DNA of 64,000 nt. It comes from Isoetes taiwanensis (lineage: Eukaryota > Streptophyta > Lycopodiopsida > Isoetales > Isoetaceae). Numbering within the stretch: the first letter of the stretch is position 1; every line of letters starts with the position of its first letter. The position numbers were made by a program, and so were the translations under genes. The DNA lies in assembly GCA_021234155.1 (NCBI GenBank), contig JAJEKV010000169.1:477344-541343 (forward strand). The letters are read 5' to 3'. The notes under the pieces were generated by a model, which had not been told where the DNA came from, searched no databases, and saw only the letters and a list, made by a program, of their open reading frames with translations. Below, piece after piece: positions 11,246 through 22,240 of the stretch.

Positions 11246-13621
11246 TTAGAATGTCAGTTTTAGCACCTCCGATCCCTGGTCTCCACAACTCTCTTGCACG
11301 ACTTCGTATTGCTTCAGGTGGTCCATGCCCCTACCTATTGTCCCATATTGGGAACCCAACACCTGCAAGAGATCTTGATCCCTGTAATTGCCAAGCATTT
11401 GCATAACTTTCACCTGATGCTTACATAGATTACCCTTGGCTCCCCAAGGGCAATCACAACATGCCCAATTCTTGTGTGCTCCAGCAACAAAGTACGGGCC
11501 CTGTCCAAGAGTGCGCTCGGTTTGCACTTCAGCCTCGCCCTCCTCGAAGTTGGTAATTGTGACTTGTTCGTCGGCAATTCTCCGAGCGCCTCTAATTGCG
11601 CACTCTACTATTTGTTCCCCGTGAGGTGTTGACTACAAATCCATGTTCCTTCATAGACCTAGAACATAGCTATATATCAATCATTTGCAAGGTAAATAGT
11701 GATATGTAAATGTTACCTCATATAAGCCATGTGTGTCTCCACATTGTTAGTGAGAATGTAGAGCAACCAAATCAATTCTCCCCGCCTCGTGCATGTTTAC
11801 ATATGCCTAGGCTAACTTAAGGGCAGCATGCCATGCCTCTATGGCAGCATTGGTCTCTTGATTGGAGTGCATGTACATTCTTGTAGCCAATACCCATTCA
11901 CAGATGTTCTTAGTCCACTCCTTACTCATGTAGGCCGACAATTTAGGGTATTGAGGATACTTCCTCACCAACTCTTCCAATCTCTTGATAGCCTCTTTCC
12001 TAACAAACTTCCCTCAGACTCCTCACCATACTCATTGTCCCCTACAGGACCCTCTGTCTTGTACATTATATTCCCTAGCTCCTTGAACATTTCATTTCTA
12101 TGCACCTTACTCCTTACATTTTTGCTTAGCCACTTAATCCAGGCTCGCATATTTGCACAGGCACGTTTGGGAATACCTACAAGTGTTAGTGTTAGAAAGT
12201 ATGCAAGAAAGTATAACTTGGGGGAAAATTGCAAGGCATCACTTACATTTTTTACCGCCTTGATTTCAGCATCAGCATCGTCAGTTATGATGCAAGAAGG
12301 GTGCCAGTCGGGATCATCCTGGCATAGTGAATCCTTTAGTGCTTTCAACCACTTAGTTATAGCCCTACTTTTTTGAGAATTGGTTATGACATATGCCAAT
12401 GGCATGCCATTGCAATGGTCATCGAAGGCAATGAGTGTAAAAAGATAGTACCTGCATAATTGAAACCAATAGCTGTCATTGCATGATTGAAACTAACTGC
12501 TATAGCCATTTTAAATGGACTATGAATCCGGATCTAGAATGGAAATGAACTCTTAGAGTGTACCTCTTGTCATTAGTTTTGAAGGTTGCATCCATGCAAA
12601 TGGCCCTATTCTTTCCAAACTTCAACATTGCCTCTCTTTGGATTGGAGTCATCACTCCCAATTGGAACGTGTCACCATGTTCATACAAGAACACAGACTC
12701 TACATGTTGTTGCACCCACATGTTGATGCTAGTGGGAAGGTCTTCATGTAGCTTCCAAGTGTTTCTAACAACACTCTTCTCAATGTTGTAAACATCCCGG
12801 ATCTTCAGCATGTCATCCCTACACAAACTATCCTTGCCATGCACATCTACTTTAAATCTCCACCTCCTCGTGCATGTTCATAACACTTCGGTGGGTGTGC
12901 CAATGCACGAGCTTTTCTCTAACCCATTCCCTCAATTCCTGTGAGATCCACGGTGCTAGCTTGAATCATACCTTTCTCTCGCCAACAAATTTACCATGGC
13001 AAGGCTCACCTTGGAGATTTCTATGCTCAAACCCATAATAAGTAACTTGAGAGCATTCCCGGGAGAAGGTAGAGTTGCCTAATGGTAAAATGGCATTGGC
13101 AGCCCCACGCACACTCTCACCCCTCTCAACTCTTTTCCTGCGTGTGCGGGGTTGGCGTGGTCCATCAAAGAACCACGTGAGTGTTCAAAGTCTTGTCCTC
13201 GGGGACCATATGTGCACCGATTCCTATTTTGAGTGTTCAAAATTAGTGCATGAAAGTAGTGCATGTACATCTAAGAATTAAATATACTTCGCTACAATGT
13301 TTTCTACTACGAAACAACAACAACAACAAAACTAGAGGATAGGGTTTTTAAATAAATACATACCTTTTCATAGTCAAATAAGAATCCCCGGGTTGGCCTC
13401 TTTAGCACCCTCTCTGGATTGGAACTCCTTAGGTAGAAGCTGCGGTGCCACACAATTTCTTTGCTCTCCAAGAATGAAGTCTTCAACCCGGTTTGTTGGG
13501 AGGTAGCAGGTCCACACAAGCATTTCTCCACCTCCCCGCATGCAAGAACTTGGTGCTCTTCCGAAACCAGTGTAGGTTGTCGGGTCGAAAATGCCATTAG
13601 GGGTGACTCCACGTATTTCAA
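11246..13621 (-). pseudogene. MULE transposase (MudrA-like, DDE plus SWIM zinc finger), degenerate
   Basis: Going down the minus strand: an N-terminal domain from 13621 (CGPATSQQTGLKTSF) with a GTATGT donor after DYEK; a middle exon (LAPWISQELREWVREKL, about 12970-12900); the DDE core with first Asp in AICMDATFKTNDK (about 12600) and second Asp in PSCIITDDADAEIKAV (about 12290). An intron with GTAAGT...TTGTAG follows, then VFPNVPVQIC. The usual 'xWHV' before RAWIKW is lost in a frame-breaking deletion near 12150. The catalytic Glu is in NQETNAAIEAWHAALKL (about 11830), and a SWIM finger (CDCPWGAKGNLCKH, about 11455-11410) closes the protein. In-frame stops and the deletion make it non-functional. 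SWIM fingers in MULE transposases are thought to bind the TIRs. Confidence 0.83.
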
Positions 13622-13799
13622 AGACGCAAATGGGAATGGCGAGAAAGGAGCTCGATATACATTTCTTACCTCCTAAAAAATAATCTTAAGCGGATAAATA
13701 CCTGTTCTATCTTCTCCTCCAGCCCCCAAACGCCCATAGCTGCAAGGGGCCGCTTCAACATCCGTCTGCGTATTGCGCAGCAGCAGCAGTAGAAATTCG

Positions 13800-14129
13800 A
13801 AGACAAATGTGGGATCCCGAGGGTGGTTTCTCGACGCCCTGTGTCCAGATCGATGGTTGGTCCGCATGGGCCGACAAGTTCAAAACTGGCCGCATCGATC
13901 ATTCCATCGCCATTGCCACCGCCGATTTTCATGCAAATCGTATCGGGGATCCCGAGGAAGGAATCACGACCGAGGTGGTGATCCCGAGGCGGGATAACGA
14001 GGGCGATATCGGATCGCCGATATCGGCCCCACGCTGGTGATCCCGAGGCGGGATAACGGACGATATCGGTCCGCCGATATCGGCCTTGGGTGGGTGATCC
14101 CGAGGAAGGAATCACGACCGGGCAGTTGG
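13800..14129. repeat. Right subterminal array of GGTGATCCCGAGG motifs
   Basis: Repeated GGTGATCCCGAGGCGGGAT and CCGATATCGG units, the inverted counterpart in composition of 2581-2850 but different in order and spacing. Two near-identical pieces around 14010-14040 and 14040-14085 show local tandem duplication. Confidence 0.7.
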
Positions 14130-14560
14130 TCGGTGATCCCGAGGGCTGATCTTCCCGTCCCCGATGTCGGCCGACGCCGGGGTTAAGGTGGTGATCCCGA
14201 GGCCGGGATCGTGGCGATATCGGGGTGGCCGATATCGCCACGCCGATGGCGATCCCGAGGAGGGATCACACCCACTACCGATATCGGGCGCTGGTTATCG
14301 GCCAGGCATGGGGATCCCGGAGGGCGGATCAGCGCCGGTGATCCCGAGGGCGGATCGGCGATGGTGATCCCGAGGCGGGGAACACCACCTGACGGCCCGG
14401 ATGTGTCGCGTGGGCGGACGGGCCCAGATGGCGCAGACCCCACGCGTGTCGAGACGGAAACGGGGTCCTCAAACGGATTCCGCCGAGCCCCGGGGGGTGA
14501 TACCGGAGGACGGTTTTTACCTCGGGATCCCCAAAACCAGTGGTAAGACTATCCTGAGCC
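14130..14560 (-). repeat. Right terminal inverted repeat of the MULE
   Basis: The reverse complement of the left TIR with scattered small indels, ending CTATCCTGAGCC at 14560. Differences from the left end are mostly 1-2-bp indels and substitutions within the GATCCCGAGG repeats. Confidence 0.88.
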
Positions 14561-14569
14561 ATCGTAGAG
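14561..14569. repeat. Right 9-bp target-site duplication (ATCGTAGAG)
   Basis: Exact copy of 2132-2140, directly abutting the right TIR. Confidence 0.92.
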
Positions 14570-16048
14570 CAGGAGGAGATTTCTGTTCAAATTGTTTCTT
14601 CAATGATCTCGTCCATTTTAAATTTTGGCAATGAATGCGGGCAACTTGCATCCCACATAGGGACCGCAAAACTGAAAAGGAACGCCTCCCAACACCATCC
14701 CATTTTAAAAAAGAAGATTGCATTATAGTACCAATATACACCCAGAAAGAAGATCGCTGTATTTCAAAACCACTAAAACTGTAAAAAGAAAGTCCTCGCC
14801 CGTATTTTCCAGTTTACTGAGAAAGCTTGAAAATATCATGACCAAATTTCCATGAATTAGAGACCAAAATTGCACATTTGCAACCATAGAGGTTCATGTA
14901 TGGATGCAGGATATGCTCATATTATTATATTAAAACATCTAAATTATCCTGCAAAAAATACACAATAGCCTTAACAAACAGAATTGGGAGATTACCTGAG
15001 CCCATCTTAGCAAACCCATCTTCAAAATGGTCGGTATGCCATTATTCAAACCCGTCCATCACAATAAAGAATGAAGTGATATCAGATAGGTAGTTTCTCA
15101 CCTTTACATGATAAGATGAACAACAGAAGATGAAGCCCACAAACCTTGAGAAGAATAACCACTTGCTGGGAACATTCCAAATCAAACCATCATCAGTTCA
15201 AACAAAGAATAAGAGCAAAAGATAGAAGATGGGTTCACCTTCTTGCACAATGGTGAAGCGACCTGGCATGATGCTTTGGAGTACAGAGCAAGCTCTTCCA
15301 TTCCGGTGCCAAATCCCTTCAACAAAAATGAAGCAAGGCCGAATAGCACCCAGAACTTCCTTGGGCTCACCCGGGAGATGTTGTGCAGAAAGAGGGCATT
15401 GAAGAAGAGTAAAAAATGTGCAGGAAGAGTGCATCAAAGAAGAGTTGCGCCATAGCAAGAGAGGAGAAAAGGCATGCAGAACCAAAAAACTTTGCCAGAA
15501 TTTGTTCCAAATGGTTTACCTATGGCCCGAGCCTTTTTTTTTTGTGAACTCTTCTTTTCTATGATACAGAGTTGCACGGATGAACTTGTCATGCTGCTCA
15601 TGTTTGCAGGAGACGACCAACGACCCCAAGCTGCTAATGAATGGGCCGTGCAAGTTTGAAAACAGAAAAAGTTAGAGAAGAAAAGGGTCACCTTTGGTTT
15701 GCTACAGATTCGTTTAGAATAAATAACCGTGGACATCGAACTTGCAGTGCCATTACTTTCCATCTGTTATCTTCAAGGATCGTTCAAGACTTCCCCAAAA
15801 GTCTTGATGAAGCAATAACCTGTAGTTTCCATATCAGAAAGAGCAAAAAGCATTTTTCAAAAACTGTAACTTGCCACTGCATCTATAACCTTAGAAGGAG
15901 AAGGCTTCAAGCGCCACTCCAGGTTGTCGATCGTGAGACAGGAAACGCCACTCCAGGTGCTCTCGGTATTTGAGAAACAGGAAGAAAGGTTTAAATAAAA
16001 TTCAAAATTTGCAGGGAATAGCGCAGGCGTCCCGCAAGGGGCAAAGGG
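14570..16048. other. Gene-poor flank, unassigned open stretches
   Basis: This continues the pre-insertion locus found at 1-2131. On the minus strand about 15440-15240 an open, hydrophobic stretch (FWVLFGLASFLLKGFG) ends at a plausible AAG/GTGAAC donor near 15242. I cannot assign it to a family. Nothing else is supported. Confidence 0.35.
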
Positions 16049-16066
16049 AACGCCGCATGCGGCGTT
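16049..16066. repeat. Perfect 18-bp palindrome AACGCCGCATGCGGCGTT
   Basis: A GC-rich perfect palindrome, followed at once by a second partial copy of CATGCGGCGTCCC, just before the Ty3 integrase fragment. The function is unknown; it may be a transposon end. Confidence 0.6.
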
Positions 16067-16080
16067 ACATGCGGCGTCCC

Positions 16081-16515
16081 GGGCACAAATACCAACACTA
16101 TCCAAAAATAAGAAAGAAGATATATTCCGTCTGCATGGTATGCCTAAGGTTATTATGTCAGACCGAGACACGCGCTTTGTTGGCCAGTTTTGGCAAGCAT
16201 TGTTCCACGGGGTTGGAACCCAATTAAGGATGAGTACAGCCTATCATCCTCAAATCGATGGTCAAGTTGAAAGGGTTAATCAGGTTGTCGAAGACATGCC
16301 CCGGATGTATGTTCCTGAACATACGCACACTTGGGAATCTTATCTCTACTTAGTTGAGTTTGCCTACAACAATACGTATCAAGATTCCATAAAAATGAGC
16401 CCATTTGAAGCAGTATATGGGCAAGAATGCCGATATCCCTTGACTTGGTGTAGTCTGCAGTGTAAAGTTGATTTGGTTCAGACCATGGGAGAGGATATTG
16501 GGACACAGCTCGAGT
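16081..16515 (+). pseudogene. Ty3 integrase core fragment
   Basis: The frame at 16140 reads PKVIMSDRDTRFVGQFWQ, then STAYHPQIDGQVERVN and FAYNNTYQDSIKMSPFEAVY. These are the second Asp, the S-x-YHPQTDGQTE block with the catalytic Glu, and the conserved F-AYN motif of Ty3 integrases. The match stops abruptly near 16515, and no other Ty3 part lies on this strand nearby. Confidence 0.8.
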
Positions 16516-18218
16516 AGGGACGATCAACACATCCAAAACTTTCATCCACAGTCAAATAATCACAATTTCCATTGATAAAGTTTGATACAATCAAATCGTT
16601 TACATATTTATAGGCCCAAGGCCACACATGCTTGAACGCTTGAGGAAAAAAAAACTCATATTGCTCCCATATTACAATACCACCCTTAATGTACAAAAAC
16701 CCCAAGCCACCCCTTCACCCCCATACTTAGTTGGCCCTCTTATATTCTCCCTCCTCGGAAGTGGCCGAGGAGGAGTCGCCGGAGCTTCCCTCGGAAGACT
16801 CTCCATCCATCTCCGGGTCTGGGGCCACGAATTGGGGTTGCCTTTGCGCAAAATACAGTTCTCTAAACAATGCCATGATAATTTCATAGACCCGTTCTTT
16901 AGATATTAAAGCCGGCTCAGCCTCCGTTTCGTTGAACCACCATGTTACAAAAGAGTCCAGGTCCAACACAATTGTGGATTTAGGACGTGCCATCTTCACA
17001 ACACAGGAAACATCCGGGGTTAGTCCACAAGGACTAAGTGGGGAGGAACATTGGGGTTTACACATGCATGCATAATAATAACAGTAATACGAGAATTACC
17101 TGTTACGTTGGTACTCCCCTGCAAGGTTAGTATATTCATAAAAATACCATTCTCCATGCATACTACATGCCAAGCGTAATCCTTGGGTGGCGACCCCAAG
17201 GAGACCACTCTCTCCATCTGTACGTACAGGGCTAAACTCATCCAACAGGCCATCAGGCCGGATGCGGAGTTACACGGCCACCCCACCCCTCCGAAGGTGG
17301 GCCGTTGAATGCACATGCACAACATCCTTGATACAAGTGCACTACATTCATAATACCATCTCAGATACATCATACCATTTCCATAAGGTGCCCACATACC
17401 CCATTCATACGTATAGAGCAATCTTAACATTTACACATAGACATCCCCCATATACTAGCTAAGCATATTCTTTTCCCGAATCCTAAACTGGCAACAACAT
17501 TCAATGGCATCTTGGTCTTATGGGGTTGATTTGCCTAGCGGGTGGATAAAGGTACTATCATTTGTAGCCAACTTAAAGCTAGACAACTTAAAGGTTTACT
17601 TAAACTTATAAACAACTTAAAAGTATTAAGGTTTAGCTTTAAAATAAGTTTTAAAGGTCTGGGGATACCGGACCCTGGTATCCCCCTGTAATAAAATCAG
17701 AAATTCACTGTAACAGGTTACAGGCCGTTGGCGGCTATGTTCAAGAGGCTGCCCCATCCAATCCGACCCAATCAGACCGACAAATCAATTCATAACTCAA
17801 ATCCCCACCTTAGTTTAGCTTTGAACGCTTGTTTTCCTTGCTGCGCTTCCAACTTGACCAACCCAACCGAATCTGCTTACTCCTCCTTTTCCCATCCAGC
17901 TACTCCTTCTGCTCTTAAATACTTTTTGGCCCAAGAACACCTGGCAAGATCCCTCCCAGGATCAGGCCAGAGGATGCCTTGGCATGCCACATGCATCTGC
18001 TGGCAGAATCCTCACGCTGGCAGCCACGATTCTTCCTTCCCTGATTTTAATGTGCTCACTCTTTTCCCATTCAATTAAGGTTTAAAATACCTTAGCTTAA
18101 GATTTTATTTAGTTTTAAATGGCGCCCCCAACACACCTATAGAACATACCAACCCAATCCGATACTGACAACTAGAACATGCAATTATAAGCTCGTCTAA
18201 GCGACTAGGTTCGTTACA
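16516..18218 (-). repeat. Probable LTR of the minus-strand chromodomain Ty3 element
   Basis: Just after the chromodomain ORF the minus strand has a purine-rich AAGGTGAGAA followed by TGTAACGAACC, the usual polypurine tract and TG start of an LTR. Far downstream on the minus strand, TATAAATA (16612-16605) would be its promoter, and the sequence ends next to the integrase fragment. I saw no second copy in the window, so the right-hand boundary rests on position only. The span is long for an LTR and may contain other insertions. Confidence 0.42.
16727..16993 (-). CDS. Short acidic hypothetical ORF inside the LTR-like region
   Basis: The 88-codon frame from the ATG at 16993 reads MARPKSTIVLDLDSFVTWWF, then a serine/glutamate-rich tail (GESSEGSSGDSSSATSEE). 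I recognise no family. It could be a chance ORF or an accessory ORF of the retroelement. Its biased C-terminus argues mildly for real protein. Confidence 0.3.
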   Translation of the reverse strand: MARPKSTIVLDLDSFVTWWFNETEAEPALISKERVYEIIMALFRELYFAQRQPQFVAPDPEMDGESSEGSSGDSSSATSEEGEYKRAN

Positions 18219-18235
18219 TTCTCACCTTGTAAAAA

Positions 18236-18675
18236 TCAACTCATATCCTCATGAGTTATGGGAAAGGTCGGATATAACTTCTTGAACTTGTCAGCGTCTT
18301 CCCATGTCGCATCCTCTTGCGGATATCCTGCCCATTGGACTAGGTATTTCTCTATGGTGCGATTCCTCAGTACCCTAGTATCAACTCGCAAAATTGCTTG
18401 TGGCTTTACTACGAGTGTCTCTTCTACTGCAACCAAATTATCCTGAGGCAGTATATGTGATGGATCACTGAGATACTTGCGTAAGTTGCTAACATGGAAT
18501 ACATTATGGACCTTGACGTCAATAGGCAATTCCAAACGGTATGCAGCTTTGCCGATCATCTGTATGATTCTAAAAGGACCTGCATATCTAGGTGCTAGTT
18601 TGCCAGCCTTCTTGAATTTCAATGTACCCTGCTTAGGTTAATCTTCAGGAATACCATATCATTCTTCTGAAATTC
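18236..18675 (-). pseudogene. Ty3 integrase C-terminus and chromodomain
   Basis: The minus-strand ORF from 18622 reads FKKAGKLAPRYAGPFRIIQ, VHNVFHVSNLRKYLSD, then a chromodomain (ILRVDTRVLRNRTIEKYLVQ; WAGYPQEDATWEDADKFKK). Upstream the similarity continues in another frame (KNDMVFLKIN, about 18670-18640), so there is a frameshift. Chromodomains at the end of Ty3 integrase steer insertion into heterochromatin. Only this end of the polyprotein is present. Confidence 0.82.
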
Positions 18676-19450
18676 TAAAGGTCTTCAGCATTTGCCTGCA
18701 AAAATGGAGAGACCGGTTTTGTTGTTTTGCTTGATACTCCAAATATCCAAGTGATATAATCTCTAAGTACGCAATCTCCCTTTATGATAGATAGGGGAGA
18801 TGATCGATTTAGGCTATCGCAGCTTTTAAGATTATACATCAGGCACCTCTTTTCTGGAATTTTGGGAGAAATTTATCTGTACTGAAGGAATGTTATCCCT
18901 TGTATAAATGATGCAATATATAGCATTTGTGTTGAAAGTATTGATTGTTTGTTATATTAACAAATGCAGATATTGCATTTAGTGCTTTTCATGTGTGTCT
19001 CACAAATTTTCTTGTGCATTTTGTGCCAGGTTGGTTTCATAAATTTACGAAGATAATCCGACACATGCTAACAGTACCAAGCCAATAGCATTATCATTGT
19101 GAAGTAAAATTCAAGAATGTGAGATGAAATGATGCCACGTAAAAATTGATAACAACATCAACGCTTAGATTTGTCTTAACCTGCTTTTACATATGTAAAA
19201 TCATGGTGCAACACTTTGTTCATTGTGCTCCTTTAATATCTCAAGTACCTGTAAATCATAGTCATTTGTTGCGCAGTATCATTTATGTAAATTAGTTAGA
19301 AGTATTATTATTTCCTCCCTCAGTTCTATAAATTGCCCTGCACAACTTCAGAAACAAAACTCCTGGCTAAGAAAATGACACCCTATGTTCACACAAAAAA
19401 AATTCGACATGAAACAACAATCTAGAACCCATGAAAACACACTTTCGTGC
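18676..19450. other. AT-rich DNA without recognisable features
   Basis: No gene, RNA or clear repeat seen. It lies between the Ty3 fragment and the gene-fragment cluster. Confidence 0.5.
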
Positions 19451-19487
19451 CACCGGAGGGCAACCCTTCGTGCGCAGCACCTTGTTT
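19451..19487 (+). repeat. Short copy of a dispersed hairpin repeat (GGAGGGCAACCC...GCGCAGCACCTTGTT)
   Basis: Matches the 3' ends of the 110-bp repeats at 32383-32493 and 49195-49307. Only about 37 bp are kept here. Confidence 0.65.
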
Positions 19488-19736
19488 AGTATTAGCCCCC
19501 ACAGTGGCTAATATTGTTTGTAGCTATTATATTTGAATAGCATTGCACACAATCTTTTTGCACGCGTGTGGCTCTGCATACTCCTTGAATCCTGTAGTTT
19601 AAAGCATGGAGGTGGACTAGTTGCCATTTCCTTCAAGAACCTTTGTTTGATAATTTCCACAGTCCAGTTAACCAAGAAAAAAATTGTTAACAGTGTTCTG
19701 CAGAAACTCTTCCAGGGCGACATTTAGAAAATCCTT

Positions 19737-19891
19737 CATAGCAATTCATGCTCCATTTTCGTTCTTATGTCTTCCCTCAGCTTCGTCGTACTACACCAAC
19801 CTGAGGTCACTGCATATAGATTTGATAAGGACACAAAAATTGCCGCATTAGATTGATTCGTCTTAAACACATGCTTTATGACATTTTCAGC
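19737..19891 (-). pseudogene. PPR protein fragment (E-motif region)
   Basis: The minus strand reads open from AENVIKHVFKTNQSNAAIFV through LSNLYAVTSGW to KLREDIRTKM and a stop. This is the E motif that follows the last PPR repeat in plant organelle RNA-editing factors (consensus LDPxNAAxYVLLSNIYAAAGRWDDVxKVRxxM). Nothing of the preceding PPR array is present. Its first codons overlap the end of the CCoAOMT fragment in another frame, so the two were joined by a rearrangement. Confidence 0.7.
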
Positions 19892-20330
19892 CTCTCGTGA
19901 TAATTTAGATAGTTGTCCTTATCCGCATCCACAAAAATGAAACCAAAAGAGTTGAGATGATTTTCCTGTAAAATCAAATGGAACCATGTTAATCTCTTTA
20001 TGCATCCTTTTCTTTTGTAGACATGAATGAGTATTTACATCTTCGAGCATTTTGTCAAGAGCTTCCAAAGCAGGGCCTTCGCGGAAATATATCTTGTGAT
20101 CAACCCTTGCTTCTACCATATATGGATAACCTATTTCAAAGTCTTCCCTGTTGATATCCATGGCAATAACCTGCAGCAGACCGGTATTTAACCTTCTACT
20201 CAAAGCAACTTAAGCCTGAGTGTTTCAAGACAAACCTTGCCATCTTCTGGCAGAGCAAAGGGGAAATTATCAGGGATGTTTGGCGGTCATTTCTCGAAGC
20301 CCTTTGCCTCCAAAATACCAATAATGCCTG
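19876..20330 (-). pseudogene. Caffeoyl-CoA O-methyltransferase fragment, three exons with an internal deletion
   Basis: Exon 1 (about 20330-20236) reads GLREMTAKHP, then jumps with stops and a frame change to FALPEDGK. The conserved SAM-binding stretch between these motifs is gone. Exon 2 (20170-20039) reads VIAMDINREDFEIGYPYMVE and KIYFREGPALEALDKMLED. A 73-bp GT-AG intron (20038-19966) leads to exon 3 (19965-19876), ENHLNSFGFIFVDADKDNY, then LNYHERLK and a stop. These are the signature blocks of CCoAOMT, the lignin-pathway enzyme that methylates caffeoyl-CoA. The VDADKDNY block keeps the metal-binding Asp. The C-terminal third is absent and the deletion removes motif I, so no active enzyme can be made. 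Confidence 0.8.
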
Positions 20331-20784
20331 AATGTCTCGCAAGATTAAGCAAGCTCAATCAAAAGACATGCACGATAAAGAGAGTTCCATAGGCCTGCAG
20401 AACTAAGAATCAGCTTGCTTATCAAAACAGGGGCGGCCAACATTAACAAAACGAGTCACAAATACACAACCTTTTACAGACGCAATCAGCTAAACAAAAA
20501 GCTTGTTCCGTATTTCCGTGTAGACCTGATCCCCTGCAAACAAAATGGAGCAATGTAAGGGCGAAAACATTCAGCAAAAAACCGGAATAAATCATGTTTT
20601 CTCCAAAAGAAAAAAGGACCTGCAACCAACCTTGAAAATATCGAACAGCAAAGCGTTTATGGCCGGAATGGAAGTAGAGGTTTATGGCCGAAAAGCAAGT
20701 TCTGCTCAAAAAATCCAACACAAAAGTAAGCACATCCTGGATTTATGTGCAGGCAAAGAAGAAAAATAACATTTGCTACTACAT

Positions 20785-21568
20785 TCCTCCACAGCTTTCA
20801 CGTCTATATGTACTTTCTGTGGTGGCCTCAACCTGAACCAAACTTGCATTGCCCCTAAGTTCGTCCTGTCAGTCACAACATGAAATACATGTTTCTCTGG
20901 TTCCTTGGCATGCTTCACAGCAGAGTTCACCACCACAGAGGCAGCAATGACATTATCAGAAAAGATAGCATAATGGTATAAACTGGGATCTTCCAATTCC
21001 GGTGCATCATTTGGATATTCATACTTTTCAGGATGAGCCACTCGCTCTTCCATTAGCCTCATTGCAACACAGTGTAAGCTCTTTGGAATAGACTTTGCAG
21101 CAACTAAACTCGCAAATGCACCCTGTTTCTTGGCTTTGATGAGCTGATGGTGTCCTTTAGCTTCTGAATCTTTAGCTGATTATCATATAATTCTTTAGCA
21201 TCCAATATTTGCTGCCTAGTTGTCTTTAATCTTTCTCTCAGATCACGCTCAAAAAGCCTAATAGTCTCGGGATCTACCATATTACTGTCTAGCATTGCCC
21301 TGTTTTCTGGCCTATTTATCAGTTCTGTGTAGTTTCTTGCCTGATCTGTGAAAATGCGTACCTGTTTTGTCATATCCAGCTTAACTTTCCAGGCATATGC
21401 AGCAAATGCATTGACGACAGCAATTTGATCTCTAGCTTGTTTGTATAAGGCATCTGCTTTAAGCTTCAATGTATCTGTCTTGGACCGAAGTGCCAATATA
21501 GTTCGTGTTAGGTAAGAATGAAAATGATCAGAGGGTACATAAGGAGGTTTGTCAAATAGAACGGAGAC
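20785..21568 (-). pseudogene. GAUT-type galacturonosyltransferase (GT8) N-terminal fragment, frameshifted
   Basis: The exon begins after a TTTGTGGCAG acceptor at 21569 and encodes the stem region (FERDLRERLKTTRQQILDAK; NQLKIQKLKDT). Near 21145 a short out-of-frame deletion removes a few residues. The match then continues in another frame: QLIKAKKQGAFASLVAAKSI, MRLMEERVAHPEKY, LYHYAIFSDNVIAASVVVNS, HVFHVVTDRTNLGAMQVWF, ending at VKAVEE (20790). GAUT enzymes build pectic homogalacturonan in the Golgi. The fragment stops before the DDD metal-binding motif of the GT8 catalytic domain, so it is a non-functional piece. Confidence 0.82.
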
Positions 21569-22240
21569 CTGCCACAAAGAAACACGGCATTAGATAGTCT
21601 TCTGATACCAGAATTAGGGCCTCTAAAGACTATGTTTGCCCTAATACACAGAAAAAGTAGAAAGTGACAGCATTTGCATTCCGATCTATACTGCTACATT
21701 GCGTAAAATATTCAAGAATGGCGCAAATCTAGCTTTACCAAACAGTAAAGAAAGGGAAGATACTCTCAAGTAATAGCTCAACCAGTTTCAAGTGAAGGCC
21801 TTTGCTGTTGCAAAATTTTATGCATGAATCGGCACTTCTGATTGCAACAAATTGGCATTCAACACAGAGATAAGCCAATAAAAACAGCGCTCCAACCTAA
21901 TGCTCCGCCATGCTCCACCATACTCTGCCGGTCTAGCACCTTCGCCATGTATAGAACAAAAAATTGGTGGAAAGCGATAAGAATCAACCACAAAAAAAAC
22001 AGGGCGCAAGTATGATTGCGCCACTTAGCATGGCCGCATTGCATCTGTTCGGCCGGATCGACCCTGTTGATATATTTTTTTGTCTAAAACGTTTTGTTCT
22101 AAACAGAAATGGCAGCTTCAGATGTCGATTACTGATGCTTTGTGGAAGGTCTTTCATGGAACACAATAGATCGATCCCTCGAATCGGCTTTCCGTAGTTG
22201 TGGAAGCATTCTCGATGCCAACGTTACCCAGGAAAAAAGA

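Larger units (their letters stand above)
2141..14560. mobile_element. 12.4-kb Mutator-like element (MULE) carrying transposase and Ulp1-like peptidase
   Basis: The ends are inverted copies. The left end starts GGCTCGGGATAGTCTT; the right end, read on the minus strand, starts GGCTCAGGATAGTCTT. Both continue through GGGGATCCCGAGGTAAAA and then for about 430 bp. A perfect 9-bp target duplication flanks the element. Inside lie a MULE transposase with SWIM zinc finger (minus), a Ulp1/C48 peptidase C-terminal region (plus), an N-terminal ORF with one in-frame stop (plus), a spliced unknown ORF (plus), a tandem array with the same palindromic core as the TIRs, and a decayed Ty3 insertion. MULEs carrying ULP genes (KI-MULE/Kaonashi type) are known in flowering plants. 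The target duplication is still exact while the transposase is broken, so this copy is probably fairly young but non-autonomous. Confidence 0.9.

Noticed and set aside
13666-14560. ORF of 191 codons on the minus strand (13666-14241) and neighbours
   Set aside because: Translated TIR repeats (SGSPTQGRYRR-type), no conserved domain, same artefact as at the left end.
15857-16171. 104-codon minus-strand ORF
   Set aside because: It crosses the GC palindrome and the antisense of the integrase fragment; no conserved motif.
17728-18078. 116-codon plus-strand ORF
   Set aside because: Lies within the probable LTR, has low-complexity composition and no recognisable motif.
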